The translations under genes and the position numbers were made by a program. From Mnemiopsis leidyi (Eukaryota > Ctenophora > Tentaculata > Lobata > Bolinopsidae), in assembly GCA_000226015.1 (NCBI GenBank), contig JH153686.1:86225-124171 (forward strand): a DNA stretch of 37,947 bases, read 5' to 3'. The notes beneath the pieces were generated by a model that was not told the DNA's origin, made no database searches, and worked only from the letters and a program-made list of their open reading frames with translations. This document shows positions 16,878 through 35,877 of this stretch, piece after piece; the stretch's first letter is position 1; the number at the start of each line of letters is the position of its first letter.

Positions 16878-17777
16878 ATGACGGGTTGCTGCTGCTGTTC
16901 CAAGGAGACTCGAGTAAAGATAGTGATGGGGTATTCCTCTGTATCAACTCTGCTTCACCTATCTGCTGCAGTGGTATTCGGTGTTAAATACCACTTGTAC
17001 ACGGTGAGTGTTATTGTTTTAATTCAATCGTGGAGGAATCATAAACTTTTTATGATAGTCTCAACGTTGGCCTTTCATTGTTTCATTTCGTCGTAATTTT
17101 ATTCAATACAATTCCTTGAGTCTTGACATTGACATTTCGTCTCAGTGCTGCTAGAAAAAGAATAGATGTAAACATCCGAAGATATTTGATCCCACCAACT
17201 GAAAAAAGTGTTTACCCCAGATCGCGATGTGGGCTGCAATAGGAGGATTCTACTCTCTGTCAGTCTCCACTCTCCACGGTTTAGCACTTCGCAACCAAGT
17301 TCGCCCTAACCCCGATTCCATGGTTATCCAGCTCTTGCCAGCTATCCTCCTAGCTGCTATTCTAGGAATGATCTTCTCTTTGGGAGTTACTGTGTACGGA
17401 CTTGCCAAAGCTATATCTGGAAGAGAAGGTGAGTGCCAAACCATGAGAGTACCTTTTTCCACTTAGGTATTTGTAATGTATCGAATTTTTTTATTTTATT
17501 TATTATATTTTGTGATGTTGATCTTGGAAAATTGACCGTTGAATATTGACAGTTGTTAAAAATCACTCTCGTAAGTGTAAACTTCTATATGATTGCAGAT
17601 CTGGAGCTGTCCTCTCACTACATTCTATCTGTGTGGGGCTTCCTCAGCTTGAAGTGGACCTTCTACCTGTTTCAACAGTCCCGATATTACACCAGATCGT
17701 TCCATACCGACTCCGAGGACGCCGCCCCCTTTGTAATACAGGAGGTTCTCCCTTCGGGGGAGGAGGAAGTCGGTTGA
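16878..17777 (+). CDS. Unrecognised four-helix membrane protein, 3 exons
   Basis: Exons 16878-17003, 17221-17428 and 17599-17777 join in phase to 170 residues. The N-terminus, MTGCCCCSKETR, has four adjacent Cys that could be palmitoylated. Four hydrophobic segments follow: about 13-43, 44-65, 75-104 and 115-137. The C-terminal tail is acidic (SEDAAPF... ending GEEEVG). The layout is that of a small tetraspan protein with both ends probably cytosolic. I do not recognise the family and assign no function. The start is the first ATG, 1 nt after an acceptor-like ACCAG. The minisatellite at 17790 begins 13 nt after the stop, in its 3' UTR. Confidence 0.75.
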
Positions 17778-17789
17778 TCCGGATGTCAT

Positions 17790-17987
17790 CTATGTGAGCT
17801 TTCCTTCAAGTGTTCAAAGTTAGAACACCTATGTGAGCTTTCCTTCAAGTGTTCAAAGTTAGAACACCTATGTGAGCTTTCCTTCAAGTGTTCAAAGTTA
17901 GAACACCTATGTGAGCTTTCCTTGAAGTGTTCAAAGTTAGAACACCTATGTGAGCTTTCCTTTTCCTTGAAGTTTCAAACTTAAAAC
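17790..17987. repeat. 39-bp minisatellite, 4 full copies plus a diverged fifth
   Basis: The unit begins CTATGTGAGCTTTCCTTCAA and ends AAAGTTAGAACAC. Copies start at 17790, 17829, 17868 and 17907; a degenerate one begins at 17946. The first three are identical and the fourth has one change (TTCAAG to TTGAAG). It lies in the 3' UTR of the tetraspan gene. Confidence 0.95.
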
Positions 17988-18964
17988 ATTCAGTATTTTT
18001 TATTCAGAGTTGATTTGTAACTTTTTATCGCTCAATCTCAGCTCATGGACATTGTATGTTAGATGTCTGTTTTGTTCACTGCCTGGCCGTTGTATGAAGT
18101 CTCATGTCAATAATAACTATGGCGTGGCTAATATCCATGATATCGATTGAGAAAGATGTATAAATGCTAACTCTTCTATTTGTTTTGCTAGTTTATTATT
18201 ATTTAATCATTCGAGGTATGATTTGTTTTTAATGCGATAATGCTTTCTACTGCAAAATGTTGTAGATTTGTTAAGTATTTGTTGAAATATTTGAATATCC
18301 GATGAATTTTTACCAGAAAAATAGACGGTTTGTAAACTTACTTGCAATTTTTATTGATAAGGTTAATAGTAAATATTGAAGCTCTAACGAATTTCATTAG
18401 ATAAAACCACATCAACAAGATCCTTTTAAATACAGCATCGTTTTTAATTCGAAATTTAATGTTTGCTTTTTATATGTATGTTTTTATAAAAGGATATGTG
18501 TGATGCAGTAGATGTAAGTTTGTATTAGATTCACTTTTTTTAATGATGTCTGCTTCTTGGTTAAAGTGATAACGAATGTTTTATAGTATGTTTTCAGCTG
18601 CAACAAGGAAGTCGAGAATTTCGCATAATAATTTTACTAGGTGTTCTTTTTTGACGATGAGTCTAATCCTAGTACGAAAAGATCAATTCCTAAATAGATA
18701 TTGTATTGACATGAAATATTTCGAATGAGTGCTTATGTGTTAATGAATATGTTAGTGTGTTGAGTCTGTTCATGTACATAAAGTCAATTTTTTCTAAATT
18801 TTTACGTTTATTGCAGAAACGAAACATGAAACTCAGACGTTTTAAGACAAACACTTGCTGAAAACAGCAAATATCCCAGATATTAATTTGTACCAAAAAT
18901 CTATGACGTTGATTTCATCTTGCTGGGATATCTAATACAAGCCCCATATAGCTTAGAAGCAGAC
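17988..18964. other. AT-rich spacer before RPL34, no gene seen
   Basis: It contains no convincing exon, repeat or RNA gene. It should hold the 3' end of the tetraspan gene transcript and the RPL34 promoter. Confidence 0.5.
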
Positions 18965-19617
18965 ATGGTCCTAAACAGAGTAACCTACAGACGTCGCTTG
19001 TCGTACAACACCAAGAGTAATAAAACTAGGCTAAACAAGACGCCGGGTAAGTGTACAGTTCTCAAATATCGCAATTAACAATTCAAGTCTGATTTCAAAC
19101 CGCGTCTCACGATTTATTATGTCGTATTTTCTGTTTCCTGATCGCAACTGGCCGCATTTTATAAAATTTCGCTAAACAGATCAATTCCTGCAGGAGGTAA
19201 GCTGGTGGTACTAAACTCTACCAAGAAAACGCAGCTAGCAAAATGTGGAGATTGCAAGATTGAACTCAAAGGGATTCCCGCTGTGCGGCCCAAGAAGATG
19301 GCCAGCCTCTCAAAGAGAGTTAAGACTGTCTCAAGGACTTACGGGGGTAAGAGTGATAGTAGTTGAGAGTAATATGTGAGGTTTCAATTATGATTGAAAA
19401 TATAGCCTTGACCCCTTGACTTACGTAAATCATCCCAAAATTCTCTAGAAACTTAAAATTTAATATTGGTTTTTACTTTTCAACATTAGTATAATTGCAA
19501 ATTTCGTCAGGTACCAAATGTGGCTGTTGCGTTAGGAACAGAATTGTCAGAGCATTTCTCATAGAAGAGCAGAAAATTGTAGCGAGGGTCCTGAAAGCTC
19601 AAGCAGCAAAGAAATAG
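18965..19617 (+). CDS. RPL34: 60S ribosomal protein L34 (eL34), 3 exons
   Basis: Exons 18965-19046, 19194-19346 and 19511-19617 join to 113 residues (human 117). The N-terminus reads [23 protein letters not shown], almost unchanged from vertebrates if taken in pieces. The two CxxC pairs of the eL34 zinc site are present (CGDC in exon 2 and CGCC in exon 3), and the C-terminus carries [18 protein letters not shown]. It is a structural protein of the large ribosomal subunit. The two introns (147 and 164 nt) show no snoRNA with clear C/D or H/ACA boxes. The ATG lies 2 nt after an AG at 18961-18962. Confidence 0.95.
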
Positions 19618-19954
19618 CTTCATATACTTTTAGGGATTATTTATTTTGTGGTATTTTATTAAGGGTTTTTGTTATTGCAAGTTGTATCTTTCCTACCGGT
19701 TGAGGTAGTTATCAATACAGCAGTGTCTTGCATACTGACAAAATTATTTTTAATTTATTACTGTTAAATTTCCTGTTTAAATTGGATTGCTTTATGTTCC
19801 ATCAGTGTTATACTAGAATTGAAATTACCAGAACGAAAGTATGTTTCAAAGTAACTTAAAAATTGAAAAGTCTGGTTTTCAGCTATCTCCGTAACCGATT
19901 CCTGTGAATTGTTTTACCTTGACTCCCAAATTCCACTCAGGTAGACGGAATGAC
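19618..19954. other. RPL34-COQ6 spacer
   Basis: No gene. It ends in an acceptor-like TTCCACTCAG (19931-19940), 14 nt upstream of the likely COQ6 start. Confidence 0.5.
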
Positions 19955-21319
19955 ATGATGAGATTATTACGAAGACTATGCCGAGCGGACACATTCCGCA
20001 ACATTTCCCAACCATGTTCCCTTCGCCAACCATGTGCTTCACTCAGTGTAGTCCACCCCGCCGTCCCATATGATGTTGTCATAGTCGGCGGCGGTCTCGT
20101 CGGCAATGCCGCCGCCGTGGCGTTAGCACTCGAGGAAAGTTTGGAAAACAAGAGAATTCTGTTGTTGGATCAGTCAGAGAAGGAACCTTCCTTTGAGCCG
20201 GAGGAAGGGTTTAACTTGAGAGTGATAAACCTAACCGTAGGAAATCAGGAGTTTTTAGATCGAATCGGAGTGTGGGACAGAATCAAGACGATGAGACACC
20301 ACTCCTACAACAAGATATACAATTGGGAGTCTAGCAGCAACCACACAATCTCATTTACGGCAGAACCTATGGGTTACATCGTGGAGAACAACGTCATTGA
20401 GACAGGTCTTCTCGAGATCGCCAAGAATCTTCACAACGTAGACATTCGTCGTGGGGAGGCGGTTAACGAGATAAAACTCCCGCTCGACCAGAGCAAAGAA
20501 CAAGTTGTAGTCGGGCTGGAGTCGGGGGATGTCGTAGAGACAAGTCTCCTGATAGGAGCTGACGGAGCTAACTCCTACGTCAGGAAAGTTCTGGACTCTC
20601 CCGTCTTGTCCTGGATGTACGACCAGCAGGGCATTGTGTGTACCCTGCGGAGTCCTTGTTTGGATAAGGACGACGTGGCGTATCAGAGGTTCTTGTCATC
20701 AGGACCCATCGCTCTGCTTCCTCTTGGAGGAGGACTATTTTCACTAGTCTGGTCTTGTCGGTCTAACATCGCTACAGAACTGATGAACTTGTCTGAGGAA
20801 GAATTTGTTGCCCGAGCAAACAACGCTTTACAGAAACCAGCGGTTGTTCCCGCCCCCGTAGCTGCCATGGAGACGGTTTCTGATTACTTGGGCTTTTCGG
20901 AACACCCCCCTCAAACACCCCTCATAACAGCGATAGAAGGAGCTCGAGCTAAGTTTCCTCTGGGTTTCAGCAACTCCGCCCGGTATATCGGCCCTAGAAC
21001 TGTCCTGCTGGGGGACGCAGCTCACCGAGTGCATCCTCTAGCTGGACAAGGTGCCAACATCGGTTTTAGAGGAGTTCAGCAACTGGTCAAATATATTTCC
21101 GAGAATCCACATCGGCAACTTGGAGATTTTCGAGTTTTGAACTCGTTTGAGAGTTCGCTACAGCGTCAGGTAACACCAATGTTGTGTTTTATTGACGGCA
21201 TGCAAAAACTGTACTCCACTACTCTTGACCCTTTCGTTGCAGCCCGGAGTTACGGACTTGGTGTGATCAATCAGCTTCCTTTTCTGAAAAACTCCATTTT
21301 AGATCGAGCCAGAAGTTGA
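19955..21319 (+). CDS. COQ6: Ubiquinone biosynthesis monooxygenase COQ6, intronless
   Basis: A 454-residue FAD-dependent aromatic hydroxylase (UbiH/COQ6 family). The dinucleotide-binding motif VVIVGGGLVGNAAAVAL follows an Arg-rich N-terminus (MMRLLRRLCR) that looks like a mitochondrial import signal. The DG motif (GADGANSYVRK) and the GD motif (LLGDAAHRVHPLAGQGANI) are intact. COQ6 hydroxylates ring position C5 of the ubiquinone precursor in the mitochondrial matrix, with electrons from ferredoxin. An in-frame ATG at 19904 lies before the acceptor-like TCAG at 19940 and would bury the Arg-rich presequence, so 19955 is preferred. An out-of-frame ATG at 19950 overlaps the approach. The CDS is a single exon. 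A poly(A) signal is at 21442-21447. Confidence 0.93.
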   Translation: MMRLLRRLCRADTFRNISQPCSLRQPCASLSVVHPAVPYDVVIVGGGLVGNAAAVALALEESLENKRILLLDQSEKEPSFEPEEGFNLRVINLTVGNQEFLDRIGVWDRIKTMRHHSYNKIYNWESSSNHTISFTAEPMGYIVENNVIETGLLEIAKNLHNVDIRRGEAVNEIKLPLDQSKEQVVVGLESGDVVETSLLIGADGANSYVRKVLDSPVLSWMYDQQGIVCTLRSPCLDKDDVAYQRFLSSGPIALLPLGGGLFSLVWSCRSNIATELMNLSEEEFVARANNALQKPAVVPAPVAAMETVSDYLGFSEHPPQTPLITAIEGARAKFPLGFSNSARYIGPRTVLLGDAAHRVHPLAGQGANIGFRGVQQLVKYISENPHRQLGDFRVLNSFESSLQRQVTPMLCFIDGMQKLYSTTLDPFVAARSYGLGVINQLPFLKNSILDRARS

Positions 21320-21441
21320 GCTTGCAGCTGTTCACACTTACTATTGTTGCTATCTTGTTGCTGTCTTGTTGAATTTCAATTCGATATTTTCATTATATCC
21401 ACCATGATATGGCCTGATGTGTTGAAACTCTAAAAATAGAA

Positions 21442-21447
21442 AATAAA
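21442..21447 (+). promoter_or_regulatory. Poly(A) signal AATAAA after COQ6
   Basis: A hexamer 123 nt after the COQ6 stop. The rest of 21320-21736 has no other feature except the pyrimidine tract and TTTTTCATAG acceptor-like end just before the next gene. Confidence 0.6.
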
Positions 21448-21736
21448 ATACGTTATTACGTATTGAGAGTATTTTGTTTGTTAAGGTCAGTGACCCTTAC
21501 GTTTACGATTGTTAATGTAAATAGCCTTGTAAGATGTTTAATTTGTGATTTTCATTAACTAGTTTTTAAATCATTCAAAAATTGATTATGCTGTTAAGAA
21601 CATAGTACTATTTTTCTATTTTTTGTCTAGAAACAGATATCGGCGTATGGCAAATCAAGTTCTTTAAACTTATTCAAGAATATTTCCACTAGAATAGCAG
21701 ACCTTAGGTCGAACATTCTCACTTCTTTTTCATAGA

Positions 21737-22511
21737 ATGGAGTGTGATGACACAGAAGAGCAGACAGAAGAAATAGCAGAGCAGCAACCCCCAACCAGCG
21801 AAACTTTTGCCAGTGCACTCTGTGCCCTTGAGGAACATCCCTCCTCTCAAATAACAACTGACACCAACGTCAAACAACCGCGAACATTGTCGACTATCGA
21901 TAATGTTCTGGTTGACAAAACCCAGCCGGAACCCGAAGAGGAGCTGGAGGATAACTTCAACTACGAGAGGGAGGATATGACCGAGGATTCTGTCCCTGAT
22001 GAGATGGCAGAAATGGAGGAGCCAGCTCCAGATGGGGTGGTTGAAACGGAAGAGGAACTGACGTCAGCTCAACCTCAAATAAATGAGGGGGATAGTTTAG
22101 AGGAAGACAAAGAGAACACTCCCACCAGTAACAATAATGAAAAGTATGTCCGTCAGGTGGTTTCCCAGCTCCCCCTTTCCAAGATTAAGAAGATAATGAA
22201 GATGGATCCTGATACAAAACTTGTCCAGAATGACAGTGTTTTGTTGCTGGCTTTTGCTACTGAGCTTTTTATCAAAGCCTTGTCAACTGCTGCGGCTAGG
22301 TTTGGTTTTTGCACACAATTTCTATTTTTTCTCTGACTTTTTTGTAGAATTCGGATGGTCAAAATTTCATACTGTCGGAAAACTCATAATGGATAATTCT
22401 AAACTTTACAGGGTTGCAGTGAAAAATAAGCGTAAAACAATCAAGAAGGAGGACATCGAAACATGCACTCGAAACTTGGACTACTTCGAATTTCTTGAAG
22501 ACATGCTGTGA
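21737..22511 (+). CDS. POLE4: Histone-fold DNA polymerase epsilon subunit 4 (POLE4-like), 2 exons
   Basis: Exons 21737-22299 and 22412-22511 join in phase to 220 residues. The C-terminal about 80 residues are an NF-YC/H2A-type histone fold: LPLSKIKKIMKMDPDTKL, then a helix ending ATELFIKALSTAA, then KRKTIKKEDIETC and YFEFLEDML at the end. The KRKT block and F-x-FLE ending favour POLE4 over CHRAC1 or NF-YC. POLE4 pairs with POLE3 as an accessory dimer of DNA polymerase epsilon and handles histones at the fork. The N-terminal about 135 residues are acidic and low in complexity, and absent from the 117-residue human protein; they may contact histones, but that is inference. The ATG is 1 nt after an acceptor-like CATAG. 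Confidence 0.78.
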
Positions 22512-23352
22512 CTCCAAGTTTTGGCTAAATGTCAAATTACAAGTTTTGACTTGACGAATCAATTCAGTAATTCCGAATGAGTATGCTCATTTTATCCATG
22601 CTTCCAACCCACGCATCTAACCCATGCTTCTAACCATCCCACGAGATATCAGAGCGTAAAAGATCATCATACGATCAATCAGACTTCGAATCGACGTTTT
22701 TTATGGTAGTCGACAATTTTATGATCATATTGACCACTGAGGATTACGTATTTATAACTTACTATGGACTTGACCAATCAAGAACAATTCACTCAGATTA
22801 ATTAAAATTATTGGAGATACTTTTTGTTTTTAGTGTTAATATTTGATTCAAATTTTATTTGAATTTTATCAATTATCAATTTAAATTCTTCGACTTGTAA
22901 AAAATTACTGCTTGCTTGTTTTTAACCTTCGAACTTGAATATTCTTTGGGTATCCACACTTGGTATAAGAAATGATCGTATTTTCTTGCACATAATCTAA
23001 TCTAAGCTAAGTTGCGTTGTGCCACTTCAAAAAGGAAGATTATGAAAAACATTTTAGGTTTAAAGGGATATTAGCTGTCGTGATGTAGTTGCCAGAGTGA
23101 ATATTCGAGAAGCGGAGACCTAATTTGAGAACTGTCAGATCTAGAAACTGGCGTTTAATCATCTGCCCGTCTTCGTCTCGTGAGTCCTCAAATTAATCAG
23201 CTTTCAAGGACATTTTAATTTGAGTGATCATTCCACATTCTGAGTGGTAGGTTCCATGCATATGGAATGTATCCAGGTTTATGTGACACAAATTTTACCG
23301 AAAATGGTAAATCACTAATTCTGTATCTTTAGGTCTTGACAACTCCGTAAGG
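22512..23352. other. POLE4-POLR3F spacer, no gene seen
   Basis: AT-rich with no exon, repeat or RNA gene that I can support. The end, CTGTATCTTTAG at 23321-23332, is acceptor-like, 20 nt before the POLR3F start. Confidence 0.5.
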
Positions 23353-25240
23353 ATGCCCCCAAGAGCTGCTATGGGTAAGGAGGAATCCCAGCTCCTCCAG
23401 ATCTTAGCTCAGAATCCTGAGGGCTGTACCGACAACATGCTACAACAAAAAGTTAGGACTTCCTCAACATTTAGTGTCGAACTGAGTTCTACTGCGAATT
23501 CTAAAACATTTTCCATTATTTACTTTCTTTTAAGACTCTTTAATCATAGTTTAAAACTTGTTTGGAAGACGATGGAGTGTTGAATTAGGGATTAGTAAAA
23601 TATCCTATTTTCAGATGAAGATGGAGAAAAAAGACTTGGTTACATCCATAAACAAGCTCATAAAAGCGGGGAAACTCGAATTGAAAACCCAGGTAGTGTG
23701 CTCGATAGTGATATGCTTGTTAAGCCAATACATGATATAAACACAGTCAATAACAGTCAATATTGATACAGCCAACTTTTAATATGCGAAATAAAGCTTA
23801 CCTTCGGTGTTTTCGACTGATATCAAATATAGCCAAATAATCTGTTGTTATATAAATTCGATAGAGATAGTATTATGTTTTTGATAGGATTTATTAAGTG
23901 TATGGCGAAGTTTCACCAGCTGCCACCCTAGGGCTCGATTCTGATTTATCTACTGAGAGATGCAAAAGCAGCTGAAAGCACGAAAGGAATGGGCCAGGAG
24001 GAGAAGATAGTGTACAACATCATAGAGAAATCTGGCAACAAGGGTGTGTTACTTATTTATTGAGAAATTGTGCATTCTTTCACAAACTGTCTAACTTAGC
24101 TACAATACCTTATGAACTTTAAATTCTAATTTCTGGTTCAACTAAAAGTTTGGGACTCTACCCTTCATTTCATGGATTAAATCACACTTTTTGTGATTCA
24201 ATAACATCCGGATAACATATCTCTCCTCAGGGATCTGGGTCAAAGAGATCCGTACCCGATCAAATCTGCAGCTCACCCAACTGAACAAAGTCCTAAAAAG
24301 TCTGGAGAGCAAGAAGAGTATCAAGTCTGTGAAGCCGGTGACAGACAGTAAGAAGAAAGTATACATGTTGTTTGACATAAAACCGGACAGTTCTCTCACC
24401 GGAGGAGCTTGGTACAGCGAGAACGACTTTGAGACAGAATTTGTCGACATTCTGGGTCGACAAACACTCACGTTTCTCCAGGTGTGGTTTTACGAGAGAC
24501 TTAGTACTTAATTAATCGGCCATTGAGATCTTTGAATTTGTTGCAAAAGTCCCACTTTGTCATGAACTATTTTATCATTTTGTTTTGAGGACCAGAGTAA
24601 AATCCCATGTTCGTTCAGAGACAAAGATCACACGCGGAAGTGCAGCACACAGACCCTCTGGCAGCTCAGCGACACATGATGTGTGACATAAAGCAAGTTA
24701 AACACTTTATCAGTCAACTCGGAATCAGCAAGGTTTGTCCCTCTACTACTTTGGATTTTGTCTTGGTCAAAATTTTGACCATTTGATGATGACCATGACT
24801 ATTGATCGTAGGCCAAGTGATAAAAAATTCTTGGTCATTTTAACTTCTACTAAATATAAAGCAGTACTGATAATCTAACCTTTTTCAGGTAGAGTTGGAA
24901 GACGCGGAGGTTAAACAGATTCTAGAATCGCTGGTGTTTGACGGGTTTGCTACCAGACTTCACACCTTAGGAGAGGGCGGCAAGAAACAGACTTTTTATC
25001 GTGCTATAAAACACCAACCTCTCACATCGGGTAACAACAGTTGGTTTTGTCCTAATTTACTCAATGAAAACCAGACGATAACTTGATTCAACTAACGTCT
25101 ATGTTACTTAACTAAACCCACCCTTGCCAGGAATATCACGTGTTCCCTGCGGAGTGTGTCCCATCATCTCTCAATGCACTCCAGGCGGCCTTGTCTCTCC
25201 ACAAACTTGCAAATATATGAAGGAATGGTTGGAATTCTGA
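23353..25240 (+). CDS. POLR3F: RNA polymerase III subunit RPC6/RPC39, 7 exons
   Basis: Exons 23353-23451, 23615-23692, 23932-24043, 24231-24481, 24619-24732, 24889-25030 and 25131-25240 join in phase to 301 residues (human 316). Signature blocks are GMGQEEKIVYNIIEKSGNKG, TGGAWYSENDFETEF and the ending KYMKEWLEF. The N-terminal half forms tandem winged helices that in this family bind TFIIIB and help open the promoter. The C-terminal cysteines CX2CX5CX10C match the iron-sulphur cluster ligands known in human RPC39, so the cluster is expected here. With RPC3 and RPC7 homologues it forms the Pol III initiation subcomplex in the nucleus. Exon 1 ends at a weaker donor, GTTAGG. Intron 5 holds a MITE fragment. 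Confidence 0.95.
24752..24838. mobile_element. Fragment of the TGACCAT-rich MITE in POLR3F intron 5
   Basis: TTGGATTTTGTCTTGGTCAA, ATGACCATGACTAT and CTTGGTCATTTT match words of the element at 6401-6751. No termini remain. The intron still has a normal donor and acceptor. Confidence 0.55.
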
Positions 25241-25713
25241 TGAACACTCATCTCATTTTATCTACACTTTTTTGTCAAAGTATCATCAGATGTTCTATCA
25301 GTTATCACTAGATGTTTTGTTGTTTTCGTTTTTTCAATTTCAAGCATCAGATTTCTTTGTTAATTGCTTAAACTGATAAACAAGATTGGGGCTAATTTTA
25401 TGTTTCCCTTGTGGATTATCAGTTCACGGATGCGCGACTAAGTTTTTTGATCCTATTCTTTATTTATTACTTTTGTAAATGTTATATTCTTTTTATAATT
25501 TATGATCGGGCATAATAATTTAAGATCTATCATAGTTTAATTCAAAACCCCTATGTTGGAAGATAAGACATAAGTGAAGACAAATTTGTCTCCCCATGCA
25601 AATTTTTGTCCATGCAAATTTTCTCCCATAAAAAGACTACCTAAAAACAGAACTCCCCAATAACTGAACTCCCTAAAAACTGAGCTCCCAACTCAAGCTA
25701 ATTTACACAGTGT
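25241..25713. other. POLR3F-Rab spacer
   Basis: No gene. Near the 3' end a short run of near-repeats occurs (AACAGAACTCCC, AACTGAACTCCC and AACTGAGCTCCC between about 25645 and 25690). Confidence 0.5.
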
Positions 25714-26825
25714 ATGGCACACCGAGATGACTATGATGTGACAGACTACATATTTAAAGTGCTCCTGCTCGGAGACAAGGGTGTCGGTAAGAGCTCCATA
25801 GTTCGGAGATACGTCGAGGACAGATTTGATACCTGGCCGACCACAATCTGTGTAGAGTATGGAACTGTCACCAGACACATCAACGGTTAACTTCTTTAAG
25901 TTTTTAGTTAAACATAAGGATTTGGCAGATGAATATGTCCATGTTATGTCCATGATAATGTTTAGGGATTACAGTTATTTCATCCCCGAATTAGGTACTC
26001 ATATAAACTCTGGCTGCAGGAAAAACGGTGAAGTTGCAGATCTGGGATACTGCAGGAGAGGAGAAGTATCACTGTCTAACTGACATCTACTATCGCAACA
26101 CTCACGGAGTCATCTTCGTCTTCGATCTCGGGAATCCTGAGTCTTTGGAGAATGTTCGAAATACCTGGATTAATCAGGTGAAATCTTCGCTGCTGGAAAT
26201 ATTTGTGTGACCATTTACAAAGATAATTGTGAAGCTAGGTGACAGGTGTACTTGACATCTCTGATCTCAACCTTACTGAGTACGCGGTATTAACTGACTG
26301 ACCTTTCAGGTGCACGCTAAAGCACCCGACGATGTTTGCTGCACCCTGGTGGGAAGTAAGAATGACGTCACTTCTCCCGGTGATGACGTCACTAACTCAC
26401 AGAGAGTCTCAGCTGATGAAATAAGGAGAATGAGTGATCTGTATTGCATGTCGTACTTCTCAACTAGCGCCAAACTTAACAAAAATATTGAAAAAGTTAG
26501 TAGTTTAAAAAGAAACATACTTATTTAACTTGGTAAATAACCGACAGCATAGCATACTTTGTTTTAATAAAACAACTGAAGGGATAGCAATCCAACCGTT
26601 CAGATGCAATGCCCTCTAATTTCAATTTCCCAAAAATTGTTAAACGTGATCCCCACATAACCGCAGCTGTTCGACCACCTGTCTGAACAGATGATCTCGA
26701 AACACTCCGACTACGACGAGATCCCCTGCCCGGACTCCCTGCCCAGTTTCGCTCTACACTCCTTCCAACCTCACTCACCTGCCACAGATCCTGAGGAGCA
26801 GGGATATTGCTGCTCCAGTTCCTGA
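25714..26825 (+). CDS. Rab-family small GTPase with CCSSS tail, 4 exons
   Basis: Exons 25714-25885, 26020-26177, 26310-26495 and 26667-26825 join in phase to 224 residues. The P-loop GDKGVGKS is at 20-27, switch I WPTTICVEYG near 41-50, switch II WDTAGEE at 66-72 and the SAK motif at 163-165. Rabs recruit effectors to membranes and control vesicle traffic; this one ends CCSSS, a double-Cys prenylation tail like that of Rab21. Two changes are odd. The guanine-recognition motif NKxD reads SKND (126-129), and the catalytic Gln of DTAGQE is Glu, which would be expected to slow GTP hydrolysis. I cannot place it in a named Rab group. The codons for the tail and the stop lie inside the first units of the minisatellite at 26790. 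The start follows an AG by 3 nt. Confidence 0.85.
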
Positions 26826-27031
26826 GGAGCGGGGATATTGCTCCTCCAGTTCCTGAGGAGCAGGGATATTGCTGCTCCAGTTCCTGAGGAGCAGGGATAT
26901 TGCTGCTCCAGTTTCTGAGGAGCAGGGATATTGCTGCTCCAGTTCCTGAGGAGCAGGGATATTGCTGCTCCAGTTTCTGAGGAGCAGGGATATTGCTGCT
27001 CCAGTTTCTGAGGAGCAGAGAACCATTGCTT
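26790..27031. repeat. 31-bp minisatellite overlapping the Rab stop codon, 7 full copies plus a partial
   Basis: The unit begins CCTGAGGAGCAGGGATATTG and ends CTGCTCCAGTT. Copies start at 26790, 26821, 26852, 26883, 26914, 26945 and 26976, with a degenerate one at 27007. Copies differ by single bases (CCTGAGG or TCTGAGG at the start). Copy 1 encodes PEEQGYCCSS of the Rab; copy 2 supplies the TGA stop. With 31 bp per unit the frame moves by one each copy, so on the minus strand long artefactual frames appear. Confidence 0.96.
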
Positions 27032-27529
27032 CTTCGAATGTGAAATTTCAGTATAACGTTGAAACTTAAACTGCAGCAGGGACATATTTTTGTTGACTTG
27101 GTTCGTTTTTATTGATTGAGTTCTAGCTGTTTGATTTTTGGATATTTTTAGATTTCATTTGATTTAATACCATAGTTTATTTCATTTTAATGACTGTTTT
27201 AGAACAACAGCGGTTTCTTTTAAATGTACAAAATACTTTTTGTTTAATTTTTAATGTAAACGATAATGTACTGTTTTTGGTTGTTGTGTTTGCGGTTATT
27301 ATGTTTTTCTGTATAGTTTAAATTGTTTGCTTTCAAGATTATTTTATTTTTATTTTAATACCGATCAATTGGACCTTACAAGGCTAATTTGACGAAAAAT
27401 AAGGTAGGACAGGAAACGAGGCCAGAATTCGTATACGGCAAGACAATCATTTCTATGTTCATCTTTTAATTCATTGCATAAACATATTCTCTTATCAGCC
27501 ATGTTAGAAATTTTTGTAATACACGAGTA
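27032..27529. other. Rab-RNF32 spacer
   Basis: AT-rich, with no gene seen. An acceptor-like CTTATCAG ends at 27498, followed at 27501-27530 by a 9-codon upstream reading frame whose TAA stop overlaps the RNF32 start codon (TAATG). Confidence 0.5.

Positions 27530-35877
<8,348 letters not shown>

Noticed and set aside
17790-17987. Regularly repeated block resembling a CRISPR array
   Set aside because: The copies are contiguous without unique spacers, in a eukaryotic 3' UTR; it is a minisatellite. The same holds for 26790-27031 and 1128-2040.
19047-19510. Possible snoRNAs in the RPL34 introns
   Set aside because: Ribosomal protein introns often host snoRNAs, but no paired C/D or H/ACA boxes with terminal stems are visible.
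26363-26391. Two TGACGTCA sites 21 bp apart
   Set aside because: Both are within Rab exon 3, where they encode NDVTS and DDVTN; coding constraint explains them as well as regulation would.
26771-27085. Two long minus-strand reading frames with repeated QQYPCSS-type peptides
   Set aside because: They are produced by the 31-bp minisatellite, whose unit lacks stops on that strand; the + strand gene and repeat explain them.
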